From Xanthobacteraceae bacterium (lineage in GTDB: Bacteria > Pseudomonadota > Alphaproteobacteria > Rhizobiales > Xanthobacteraceae), in contig JAIESR010000048.1 of assembly GCA_019745775.1 (NCBI GenBank), forward strand, positions 1 through 33,506: a stretch of 33,506 nucleotides of DNA, written 5' to 3'. The notes under the pieces were generated by a model. The model saw only the letters and a list, made by a program, of their open reading frames with translations. It was not told the DNA's origin and did not search any database. Within the stretch, counting starts at the first letter, position 1. Each line of letters begins with the position of its first letter. Below, in pieces: positions 26,384-33,506 of this stretch. The position numbers were made by a program, and so were the translations under genes.

Positions 26384-26817
26384 GCATTCGCTAGAATTGT
26401 TCAGACAGTCTCAGTGCTCCACCGAATCTCCGCGCATCGAAAATTGGACATCGAAAAATCAACATCAGAGACCGGTGCCGAGAACTGCGAGCCAACTAGC
26501 CCACACCGCGCGATTGCTCCCATAGAGACGCTGCCATTTGCGCGCTATCCCGCGGAATAGTCGCGACCACAACCTAGAGCCGCAAAAGCCAGAAATGGCG
26601 GCACTGGTGGGCTGTGGTGCCAGCGCGGTGCGAACCGGTCTCTAGCAGCAATCCCCGATATCACTGAACATACAGGCCAGCGCGTCCAGTACGAATGCTA
26701 GCTGTCGATAACAGACGCGTGCCGCGGCGGAAATTCGGCCAACGGGGGAGGATCATTTGGATCCAACGTCGCGTAGCTATCGCAACCGCCTCCAGCCTGT
26801 AACTACGATCTTCACAA
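26384..26817. other. Gene-free stretch in the island
   Basis: About 430 bases without a convincing reading frame, RNA gene or repeat. Stops are frequent in all frames on both strands. It lies between the tRNA-like scar and the end of the minus-strand periplasmic gene and looks like degraded sequence. Confidence 0.5.
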
Positions 26818-27198
26818 TTAGTCGCGAGGTGCGTGGAAACTCACCCGCGTGGTCTTTCCGTCCGAGGCGGTCAGATGGATTGCGATCCTGCCCTCGGGCG
26901 GCAGCAACAGCGGTGATTTACCCGACCAGCTGCCGCTCTGCTGCCGCTCCAATAGGATGTGTTGTTCCTTGCCGTCCACATCCAATGTCGCGTGCGCCTT
27001 GAAGGCAACCGTCGAGACCGGCCTGCCCTTGAGGTCTGTGAGATAAACTGTCAGGGCGTCGTCTTTGACGACCAGTTCGACACTGTATGCATCGGTCTTG
27101 ACCAGACGGCCGCCATTGGAGGTCCGCAGTACCTCATGCGCTGCTGAGGGAACTCCGATGATAAGGCATGAGATCAGTACTGCGATTCGGAGCTTCAT
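26818..27198 (-). CDS. Small periplasmic protein, possibly metal-efflux associated
   Basis: A 126-aa protein with a signal peptide (MKLRIAVLISCLIIGVPSAA-HE). The rest reads NGGRLVKTDAYSVELVVKDD, VYLTDLKGRPVSTVAFKAHA, VDGKEQHILLE and later a TTRVSF strand, which suggests a small beta-sandwich. Proteins with a GGRLV...HVEL pattern are often encoded beside cation-efflux genes; the function is not established. ATG 27198 has AGGGGGG seven bases before it. It stands alone here but is akin in plan to the 31150-31545 protein. Confidence 0.7.
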   Translation of the reverse strand: MKLRIAVLISCLIIGVPSAAHEVLRTSNGGRLVKTDAYSVELVVKDDALTVYLTDLKGRPVSTVAFKAHATLDVDGKEQHILLERQQSGSWSGKSPLLLPPEGRIAIHLTASDGKTTRVSFHAPRD

Positions 27199-27745
27199 GG
27201 AGAGGCCCCCCTAATGCGTATTTGGTTCTAGTATTACATGGCCAAGCACCAGACGAAAGCGGGGAATCTGCAGGGTCACTAGCTGCTCTGGGTCGCACCG
27301 TCGGGCTCGGCGATACGATGTGCATCACCACGGCAGAGGCGCCGAGATCACGAAGTTTCGAGACGATGTCTGCGATCGTCGAGCGCGCAACTGTCCCCAT
27401 CCGGGGCGAGCGATTCGTCGCGGATATCGAGTTCCGGACGGGTTTATCCTGGTTAGGGGCGTAGAGTGACAACGACCGGTGTCTTGGAGGTCCCGACCAG
27501 TGCCGCGGCAACTGGTTTGCGCGATTCTTTGGCGGAAAATTGATTGAACGCCGCGAGCCGTAACACGCCCCTCACACTCCTGTAATTTGCGTTGTTTGGG
27601 CGACCCACGCACCAGCGCGTTGCTGATTGGGCCTTTGCCGTCAATTTTAGTTCTTGCTGGCCATCTGTAAATTCTACCGACAATTTCTACCGTTCCTAGG
27701 ATGGTTAGATGCTCACAGCCGTTCTGCGGTCGGATTCGTCAATCT
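27199..27745. other. Intergenic stretch with weak open frames
   Basis: About 550 bases. A minus-strand frame 27453-27683 (76 codons, VEFTDGQQELKLTAKAQSAT and so on) and a short minus-strand patch TIADIVSKLRDLGASAVVMH near 27350 have protein-like composition, but I see no good starts, ribosome sites or family motifs. They may be remnants of one broken gene. Nothing else is evident. Confidence 0.35.
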
Positions 27746-27761
27746 TGTGATGGCTATCACA
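27746..27761. promoter_or_regulatory. Crp-type box upstream of His/Pro-rich gene
   Basis: TGTGATGGCTATCACA fits TGTGA-N6-TCACA with an imperfect centre. It lies 82 bases upstream of the 27843 start on the same strand and is similar in half-sites to the palindrome at 10532. Confidence 0.55.
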
Positions 27762-27842
27762 GTCGCGATCCGTGTCTTAAGCGACAACTAGGCACGGCTT
27801 CGGGGATGAGCCCCGGACGGATCAAATCAAGGAACCACGAAA

Positions 27843-28322
27843 ATGTTGAAGCGCACTGCGCTCTTCGCCTTCGCCGCAGCGGTTGTTGTCGGCTTGGCGT
27901 CTCTCACCACGGGGGCTGAAGCCCGCGGTCACGGTGGCGGCCACGGTGGCGGCCACGGCGGCGGTCATCATGGCGGCGGTCACCACCGTCCCCACGGCCA
28001 TCACGGCCATCACGGTCACCACGGTCACCATCGGGCGCACTACCGGTACTACCGGTACCCGACCTACTCCTACCCGACGTATCCGGTGTATCAGCCTCCC
28101 GCTCCGGCGTACCAGGCTCCGGCTCCCGTGTACCAAGCTCCGGCTCCCGTGTACCAGGCTCCGGCTCCGGTCTACTCTTGCCCGCCTCCGACGCCGGCGA
28201 GCTATGAGCAGCCCGCCCCGGCATATGCGCCGCCTCCGGCTCCTGCGGCGTATGCTCCTGCGGCGCCTCCGGCTCACGGCCATCACGGGCAACCTGGCCA
28301 TCATGGAAACCATAGCCATTAA
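27843..28322 (+). CDS. Secreted His/Gly/Pro-rich repeat protein
   Basis: A 159-aa protein with a signal peptide (residues 1-28, ending TTGAEA). The mature part opens with HGGG repeats and PHGHHGHHGHHGHH (about residues 29-63), followed by a Tyr-rich strip YRYYRYPTYSYPTYPVY and then four copies of a heptad near YQAPAPV, one Cys, a Pro/Ala region and a His-rich end GHHGQPGHHGNHSH. The His clusters could bind Ni, Zn or Cu; the Pro/Tyr part suggests an extended cell-surface chain. ATG 27843 has AAGGAACC upstream. A Crp-type box precedes the gene and a terminator follows it. Function unknown. Confidence 0.8.
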   Translation: MLKRTALFAFAAAVVVGLASLTTGAEARGHGGGHGGGHGGGHHGGGHHRPHGHHGHHGHHGHHRAHYRYYRYPTYSYPTYPVYQPPAPAYQAPAPVYQAPAPVYQAPAPVYSCPPPTPASYEQPAPAYAPPPAPAAYAPAAPPAHGHHGQPGHHGNHSH

Positions 28323-28343
28323 GAACGCGTGGATGGCAGTACT

Positions 28344-28375
28344 AGAACCCCGGCCAGTCCGGGGTTCTATATTTC
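28344..28375 (+). terminator. Intrinsic terminator after His/Pro-rich gene
   Basis: A perfect 10-bp stem AGAACCCCGG/CCGGGGTTCT with loop CCAGT at 28344-28368, followed by ATATTTC. It lies 21 bases beyond the stop codon of the His/Pro-rich gene, so that gene is a single transcription unit. Confidence 0.75.
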
Positions 28376-28502
28376 ATTGCACCCACCCGTGCCGGTCGGC
28401 TTGGCGCGCCGCAATTGGATTTAATCACCGAAGTCTGACGGGATACGAAGATGGCGCATACGGTGGAGCACTAGACAACATTGCTGCTCAGGCGTTGGTC
28501 GC

Positions 28503-28691
28503 GACAACTTGGGGCGTCTCCGGCTGACGTTTTGTGGTGTCGGCACGATCGTCGGCGCAGGCATTTATTCAGTTATAGGCGCCGGCGCAGGGGAACTTGT
28601 GGATCAGTTTGGTCCGGCAGGCATCGCGGCTGGGTTTCAGCTCTGTCGTACTCAGAGGCTCGCATCAACTTTCCCTAGAGCGGGTCCGTAA
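28503..28691 (+). pseudogene. APC-family amino acid permease fragment
   Basis: The frame reads LGRLRLTFCGVGTIVGAGIY, SVIGAGAGELVDQFGPAGIA and, after a shift to another frame, VSALSYSEA, then LASTFPRAG in the first frame again. This is the first helix pair of APC-superfamily (basic amino acid type) permeases: GVGTIVGAGIYSVIGAAAGE then ALSYAELASxFPRAG. Only about 60 codons remain, with frameshifts and internal loss. It is dead. Confidence 0.6.
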
Positions 28692-29112
28692 TATCCCGAG
28701 GAAATCGAACTGTCACGACTGCCTCCAGAGGGCCATCCCCATCTTCTCGGAGGGAATCGGGTGGACGGCGGATACCGTCATCGCTATGCGTTCCTGATCG
28801 AGATGATCACCCGAATGGCCTCGTCCGGTCTAACGCTTCACCTGGACCGCCATCACCCCTCTAATTAACTGCGTAGAATTCTTAATCCAGTTCCTTAACT
28901 ACTTATCCATAGCAAGATTTAGAATGTCGAAAGCATCTGACCGCATACTGTACATTCTCAGCAGCGGTATAGCGCGTGCCCTTTCTTAGGCGATGTTCCC
29001 CAGCCCCTATCATACTCGAGGAGCGTAAAGTTGTCGCGGATGGCCCGCCGTAGCTCGCCTTCAGCGCAGTTTCGAGAGACGGGCACGACCAGCAGTTGGA
29101 GCAGCTGCTGTA
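28692..29112. other. AT-richer stretch with weak minus-strand frame
   Basis: About 420 bases. A minus-strand frame at 28958-29185 (EVDVRMWVIQQLLQLLVVPV) is the only protein-like part and continues from the frame of the next feature only if a shift is allowed. The rest, notably 28860-28960, is AT-rich without genes or RNAs that I recognise. Confidence 0.35.
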
Positions 29113-29568
29113 TCACCCACATGCGGACGTCGACTTCGGGATCAGGTGCTCCGACAGGTCGGAAGTTTCTGCTTTTCGACCACATAGGGACGGCGCCAGC
29201 AAGCGCGAGGCTTGGGATAGATGAGCGGGACGATGTTCTCTCTCCGAAGGCCCAACTTCCTCAACCGTGCGCAGCCACGCACGACTCATGGCTTCGTTAA
29301 ATAGAAATTTGTGGATGAACCGATCAAGAACCGCGCCCACCCAAGGCACGGCGACGCCGATGGTCAGCGTGGACAATACTGGGTGCCGCCATTTAGGGGA
29401 CGTGAACTCGTGATTGAGGCATGTGAGCTCGATCCCCAGCCGGTAGCCGACGAGTGCAACGCCGCTGGCATCCAGTCGCGTGACGATGTCCACGACGTCG
29501 ACATAGAAATCGGGATTTCGCCCGAACGCGCGATATGAAATTTTCTTCGAGGCCCGAGGCCACGGCAC
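29113..29568 (-). pseudogene. Unrecognised gene, probably frameshifted
   Basis: A 151-codon minus-strand frame begins at GTG 29568. Its first hundred residues look protein-like (PDFYVDVVDIVTRLDASGVA, LVGYRLGIELTCLNHEFTSP, STLTIGVAVPWVGAVLDRFI), while the last 40 do not. A neighbouring frame supplies a better start region (MIPGAVASGLEENFISRVRA at about 29580-29520), and another supplies a better end near 29185-28958. This suggests one gene of about 200 codons broken by two shifts. I do not recognise the family and no membrane or catalytic motif is clear. Confidence 0.35.
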
Positions 29569-29790
29569 CAGGGATCATGAGCACGCTGCTCTCTGAAAGA
29601 GCGCCATTGATCGAATGTTGATCATCCAAACGGCTGGATTTGAAAAGGCATCCAATCCTGCAATGAATGGCAGATGAACGGCATTGGCGAATATTTGGCC
29701 GGTGGCCGGGTTCACCAATAAGGAATAACCTGATACATTCGCGTTGGTCTGTCTCGCAAAGCAGCCCAGCCCCCCGAGGAGAACTCCAAA

Positions 29791-30123
29791 ATGCCTAAAG
29801 TCCTGATGGCCGCTGTCACCGCCACGGTCGCCCTGATTGCTACATACCTAGTGCCATCAACTGCCAATGCAGCAGCTGGGGCGCCATCGTCTATGCTGCC
29901 TGCTATCGCTGATTCAAATCTAGTCGGCAATGTCCAACACCATCACCGTCACCGACGCCACCACCATCACCGGCGCGCCCACCATCATCACCGGCCCGCC
30001 CATCACCACCATCGGCCCGCTCACCACCACCATCGGCCCGCCCACCACCACCATCGGCCCGCTCACCACCACCATCGGCCCGCTCACCACCACCATCGGC
30101 CCGCCCACCACCACCATCATTGA
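29791..30123 (+). CDS. Secreted His-rich heptad-repeat protein
   Basis: A 110-aa protein. Residues 1-27 form a signal peptide (ending TANAAA). After a 20-residue linker the remainder is almost pure His/Arg/Pro/Ala: HHHRHRR, one HHHHRRA, six copies of HHHHRPA and a final HHHHH. The heptads are encoded by 21-bp tandem repeats at about 29970-30120. ATG 29791 has GAGGAGAA upstream. A hairpin follows the gene. The His density suggests Ni/Zn/Cu binding in the periplasm or outside the cell; the Arg could bind polyanions. No family is recognised. The repeat number is likely to vary between strains. Confidence 0.75.
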   Translation: MPKVLMAAVTATVALIATYLVPSTANAAAGAPSSMLPAIADSNLVGNVQHHHRHRRHHHHRRAHHHHRPAHHHHRPAHHHHRPAHHHHRPAHHHHRPAHHHHRPAHHHHH

Positions 30124-30144
30124 TCCAAGCGAAACTGTGAAACC

Positions 30145-30188
30145 GACGGCGGGTTTGGATCCGCCGTCTCCACAGCCATTTCGGCTGT
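30145..30188. terminator. Hairpins after His heptad gene
   Basis: GACGGCGG/CCGCCGTC with an 8-base loop (30145-30168) is followed by a second small hairpin ACAGCC/GGCTGT (about 30172-30188). They lie 22 bases after the stop; there is no clear T run. Confidence 0.5.
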
Positions 30189-30620
30189 ACTGACATTGAA
30201 GAGATTGTTCGGATTGCGGGCGGCCGAGCAGTTCGAACTCAAATTTTTTGGCGCGAACCTTACCAAGCGGCGCGCTACTCTGCCGGAGAATCGCAAAAGA
30301 CTGCCCTAAAGGGTTGAGCGACGACTCCGGATAACATCAGGGAGTGGAAATAGCATCGCGATAGTCGAGACTGGCTTATATACACCGATCGGATCGTCAA
30401 AAATCATGAATCGAGTGGTTCAGCCCCTGAGGCTATCTCCTTGGTCGGCTTCTTACGAACACCACCGTTATTCCGGCGACAAGAGGGATTCAGTTTTCGC
30501 TATCTAATTGCTGGATCAGCACGCGGACAGAGGGTCGAACCGGCCATGTCACATCCTCCCCACCTCTGGTCTGCGCACGCCGCCCCGTGTGCATTTGCGA
30601 GTGATCTGTCAGACAAAAGG
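30189..30620. other. Gene-free stretch
   Basis: About 430 bases with no convincing coding frame or known RNA. A short T-run (ATTTTTTGG) is present near 30245. It separates the plus-strand His heptad gene from the minus-strand gene ending at 30621. Confidence 0.5.
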
Positions 30621-31109
30621 CTAACGGTGGTCGGGACGTTCCAGCTTCGGTAACGCTCTTATCTTATCCAAGTTCGTCGCCCAAAACTTCAATTCTGCAT
30701 TAAGCGCCCGTTGGCCCTGTTCATTTGAGATTTGCTGATAGTCGGTACCCTTCGAGCGGACATATATCGCGATCAATTCTGCGCGCGGGGAAACGATAAG
30801 GAATTCGCCTATCAGGGGATTGAGATGAAATAAGAGGACATAAGGAATTTGTTTTGTCGAAACCACCGGGACATTGGCGCCATGAGGATAGGCCTTACCA
30901 GAATCATCCTCGACTGAAATCTGCTTAAAAATGCACTCTGGACTTAGATGGCCCACACCTAGCTTCATACATACCGGCCCGAGTCTTGCGCGCCAACCGG
31001 TATCTTGTACGAACTCAATAAGTGCCGAAAGCGATGCCTCGGCACTCATTTTTTCCGAAGTCGCTGGTCCAGCCGGGAGCAAGCTCGCCACACCTACAAC
31101 TGCGGCCAT
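30621..31109 (-). CDS. Hypothetical exported protein
   Basis: A 162-aa protein, family not recognised. The N-terminus MAAVVGVASLLPAGPATSEK may be a short signal peptide. The mature part has two Cys (RLGPVCMKLGV, SPECIFKQI) that could form a disulfide, and a beta-rich centre (KQIPYVLLFHLNPLIGEFLI, RAELIAIYVRSKG). ATG 31109 is the only start before a stop codon upstream, though no ribosome site is obvious. It lies 40 bases after the 31150-31545 gene on the same strand and may share its transcript. Confidence 0.55.
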   Translation of the reverse strand: MAAVVGVASLLPAGPATSEKMSAEASLSALIEFVQDTGWRARLGPVCMKLGVGHLSPECIFKQISVEDDSGKAYPHGANVPVVSTKQIPYVLLFHLNPLIGEFLIVSPRAELIAIYVRSKGTDYQQISNEQGQRALNAELKFWATNLDKIRALPKLERPDHR

Positions 31110-31149
31110 AGCTGTAGAGACGGCACGACTGCGAAAGCTTCGGTCGTGA

Positions 31150-31545
31150 TTACATCAGACCATGCGCTTCGCTCCTAGGGCCGGAATCGGGACCGGACTT
31201 CCCCGCGGCCGTCCGTAGTGCAACTGCTATCGTCACGCCTTTCAGCGCGGACTTGGCCTCACCGCGCAGGACGTTGGTATCGGCGGGTTCGAGCTTGACG
31301 GTTTCGCGATCTTTGCCACGCGTGACCAGCGCTGAACCGGAAAAACCCTTGGTCGGGATCGGTTTGACGGCCTCATCGTAAATATTGATCGTAATGGTGT
31401 TGCCGGACGCAATTAATTCAGGATGAAGACCAGCAACGTCTTCCATTGGTCCGCCTTTTGGTCCCTTTTCGCCGTGACCATGTTGTTCCGCGAGAGCAGC
31501 CGTCCCAACGATGAGGGCGGCCATTAAGGCAAGTGCATATTTCAT
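31150..31545 (-). CDS. Periplasmic His-containing protein, metal-efflux associated type
   Basis: A 131-aa protein with a signal peptide (MKYALALMAALIVGTAALA-EQ). The mature N-terminus EQHGHGEKGPKGGPMEDVAG is followed by HPELIASGNTITINIYDEAV, KPIPTKGFSGSALVTRGKDR and a beta-rich end. The HG-rich start followed by GGPM...V...HPEL is a pattern seen in small periplasmic proteins near heavy-metal exporters; the biochemical role is not known. ATG 31545 has AAGGAGAA upstream. An IS3 remnant lies just upstream and the metal ATPase gene follows on the other strand. Confidence 0.7.
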   Translation of the reverse strand: MKYALALMAALIVGTAALAEQHGHGEKGPKGGPMEDVAGLHPELIASGNTITINIYDEAVKPIPTKGFSGSALVTRGKDRETVKLEPADTNVLRGEAKSALKGVTIAVALRTAAGKSGPDSGPRSEAHGLM

Positions 31546-31699
31546 TGCTGTTCTCCTTGGTCTGAGAGGACTGGAAGCGAAGAAGGCTCTTCGGCCGCGC
31601 TAGGTTCCTCTCGTTCATCACGCCGGAAAAGCACGTAGTCAAGTGGTCGCGGTTGTCTGAACAGATTTTCCGCGTCGGTAAGTGCAGCCTCTGCCGGAG

Positions 31700-32340
31700 T
31701 TAGGCTACCGCGCGGACGGGCAGCGGGTTCAAGTAGGCTTGATCGGGCGTCGTGTCGCCAAGGCTCGAATGCGGCTGGCGGCGATTGTAGAAGTCGATAT
31801 ATCGGCGGATCGAACTGCGGGTCTCGCTGACGCTGTCGTACGCCTTGAGATACACCTCCGCGTATTTGACGCGGCGCCACAGCCGCTCGACGAAGACGTT
31901 GTCGCGCCAGCGCCCTTGCCGTTCATGCTGATCGCGATGCCGTTGTCGGCGCGTACGCCGGTGAAGGCCGCGCCGGTGAACTGCCAGCCCTGGTCCATGT
32001 GAAGATCGCGGGGCTTGCGGTTCTTCGTCAGCGCCTCCTCCAGCACGTTAACGTAGAATGCCGCATCCATCGTGATCGACACTCGCCACGACAGCACATG
32101 ACGGCTGAACCAGTCGAGCACCACCGCCAGCTAGATGAACCCACGCGCCATCGCGATGTAGGTAATGTTCATCGTCCGCAGCTAGTTCGGCCGCGTGATC
32201 TCGATGCCGCGCAGCACATACAGATAGATCTTATGCCCTGGCTCGGGCTTGGTCGTGCACGGGCGGCGATCGAGCGCGTCTATTCCACCGCCGCAGCAAC
32301 GTATTCACGTGCCGACGGCCGACCTTGCACCCTTCGGGCC
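31700..32340 (-). pseudogene. IS3-family transposase OrfB, degraded
   Basis: Reading leftward from about 32340: KVGRRHVNTLLRRW, IYLYVLRGIEITRPN, a TAG (32184-32182), LRTMNITYIAMARGFI, a second TAG (32133-32131), LAVVLDWFSRHVLSWRVSIT, DQGWQFTGAAFTGV, ISMNGKGA, then a one-base loss and RDNVFVERLWRRVKYAEVYL and FYNRRQPHSSLGDTTPDQAY. This is the integrase core of IS3-family OrfB. The first catalytic Asp is Asn (MNITYI for MDITYI). Two stops, a frameshift and the loss of the first third make it inactive. OrfA is not seen here. Confidence 0.85.
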
Positions 32341-32790
32341 GACAAAAGACCGCGCAACATCCGCGATCCCGCGAATGGGAACTCTGGATGCAGCCGCTTA
32401 CAGCTAGAACACGTGCGAAGGAGGGTAAGTTCCCTCTCGCTGTATGTCCTGGGATCGCTGCCAACAAGTCAATTTGTCTCCATCATGCAGGCTCAACCTG
32501 GAAGTTCAGCGCAAGGCGCTGGTCGCTCAAAGCGTTCCGGTTGATTTGCGGATTCCGGCGCATCAGTAGCCATTTTCACAACGAAGAACCGAACGCCGAG
32601 CCCTCAATCCAACTTTTCATCGAAAGCGCCCGCGAGATCGCCAAGCCTCTGGCGAAGATAGCGACCGAAAGAGGCGGTGCCACTTTCGCTAGTGGCGCTG
32701 GGCGCCGATCCCTGAAATGATTGATCTGTCCGCAACGGCATAGAGAGGTTAAATGATGCTCACACCGTTGCCTGCCAGGAAGTGTCGACC
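32341..32790. other. Stretch between IS remnant and metal ATPase
   Basis: About 450 bases without a clear gene. The last 60 bases upstream of the ATPase hold a spaced inverted repeat GCAACGG/CCGTTGC (about 32731-32772) that may bracket the promoter. No MerR- or ArsR-type regulator gene is present in this window. Confidence 0.4.
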
Positions 32791-33506
32791 ATGCCAACGA
32801 AAGACACTGAACGACTTCAGCTAGACTTGCCCGTTCTGCTTCCGGACACCCCCGATGAAGCCGATGCTTGCGTCGCCCGGCTGATAACCGATCTAGCTGC
32901 CCGGGAGGGCATGGCACGCGTTCATGTCGAGCCCGGTTCCGGCGGGAAGCCGTGCAAGCTCTGCATCCACTACGATCCCGAAATCCTGAGTCTCGCCCGG
33001 GTGCGGGAGATCGCCCAGCGCGCCGGCGCCCGTCTCACGGAACGCTTCGGCCATATCCTGTGGGATGCCGACGGGCTTCGGCATCAACGGCGGGCACGCA
33101 CCGTAGCCGCGCGGATGAAGCTGATGCCAGGCGTGGTCGAGGCGGAGGTGTCGGCGGCCGGACTGCTGCGGCTCGAGTTCGACCGGGATGTGGTGTCTGA
33201 GCGGGATCTGCTTCGCGCCTTGGGCCACATGGGCGTGATACTGCGCGGGCAGACCGTACGCGAGGCGGTGCGGGCGGAGGAACGGAAAGCACACGGCCAT
33301 GAACATTCCCACGGAGACCACGAGCACGCGCGTGCAGCTGAGCACGGAACGGGGTCAGAGCGCCAGGACGAGGCCCGCGCTCACGACCATCCGCACGGCG
33401 GTGTGTTCGGCGAGAATACCGAGCTCTATTTCGCCCTGATCTGTGGCGCACTGCTCGCCATCGGCTACTTCATCTCGCTTGCGACCAATGCACCCGCGTG
33501 GCTGCC
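32791..33506 (+). CDS. Heavy-metal-translocating P-type ATPase, N-terminal part
   Basis: An open frame of at least 238 codons running off the window. The cytoplasmic N-terminus has two ferredoxin-like metal-domain-shaped parts: the first with KPCKLCIHYDPEILSLARVR and the second with MKLMPGVVEAEVSAAGLLRL. A His-rich linker of about 35 residues (HGHEHSHGDHEHA and HDHPHGG) follows, and then the first membrane segment LYFALICGALLAIGYFISLA. This layout fits P1B-type Zn/Cd/Co or Cu exporters. The CPx motif and catalytic DKTG lie beyond the window, so metal choice is open; CKLC in place of CxxC-with-Met and the His linker lean towards Zn/Cd/Co/Ni. ATG 32791 has AGGAAG upstream. Confidence 0.8.
   Translation, partial: MPTKDTERLQLDLPVLLPDTPDEADACVARLITDLAAREGMARVHVEPGSGGKPCKLCIHYDPEILSLARVREIAQRAGARLTERFGHILWDADGLRHQRRARTVAARMKLMPGVVEAEVSAAGLLRLEFDRDVVSERDLLRALGHMGVILRGQTVREAVRAEERKAHGHEHSHGDHEHARAAEHGTGSERQDEARAHDHPHGGVFGENTELYFALICGALLAIGYFISLATNAPAWL

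Noticed and set aside
29950-30120. 21-bp repeats considered as a minisatellite or origin iterons
   Set aside because: They are in frame after a signal peptide with a good ribosome site, and encode His heptads; no replication gene is nearby.
27703-32772. Shared GATGCTCACA context at about 27709 and 32754 before two metal-related genes
   Set aside because: Only ten bases match exactly and flanking alignment needs gaps; it could be chance without a genome count.

Overview
The window looks like an alphaproteobacterial chromosome segment, most probably Bradyrhizobium or a close relative in the Nitrobacteraceae (Rhodopseudomonas, Afipia). The evidence is the high GC and strong GC3 bias of the left part, the ATGA-coupled liv genes, the Asn/Gln-rich protein fragment and the interspersed hairpin repeat at 12.58-12.64 kb. 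The genus assignment is an inference from style and protein resemblance, not from a database search.

Region 1 (1-15.8 kb) reads as core chromosome. It holds livHMGF for branched-chain amino acid or related uptake, a GAF/HisKA_2 sensor kinase, an ABC-2 exporter pair, a 3-hydroxybenzoate 6-hydroxylase-like flavoprotein, a 44-aa membrane protein, a Crp/Fnr regulator, an orphan LuxR-type HTH protein, two small membrane-anchored proteins, a glutathione transferase, asnS, a ModA-like binding protein with an odd start, a TetR remnant and a methyltransferase.

Region 2 (15.6-19.9 kb) is a copper-handling module on the minus strand: a Cys/His-rich exported protein, a multicopper oxidase, a peptidoglycan-binding protein with a Met-rich tail and a DUF5676-like membrane protein. 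A tandem pair of FNR-like boxes sits at its promoter end and an IS3 orfA remnant at its other end. The module is bracketed by 267-bp direct repeats, about 96% identical, of the methyltransferase 5' part, which suggests insertion by a duplicating event. After it comes a PQQ sugar dehydrogenase and a small cytochrome c.

Region 3 (21.75 kb to the right end) looks like an integrative element or old genomic island. It opens with the 3' half of a tRNA-Arg(ACG), a probable attachment site, followed by a tyrosine recombinase. GC is lower and there are many gene fragments: an Asn-rich protein, an acetyltransferase, a reverse transcriptase, an APC permease and an IS3 orfB. Among the debris are genes that still look intact. 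The most interesting is a radical SAM/SPASM maturase (GrrM/OscB type) beside a secreted precursor ending in five contiguous Trp-X-Asn triplets, a likely three-residue cyclophane RiPP. Two further secreted His-rich repeat proteins, two small periplasmic proteins of the kind found near metal-efflux genes, and the start of a heavy-metal P-type ATPase with a His-rich N-terminus point to metal handling as a theme of the island.
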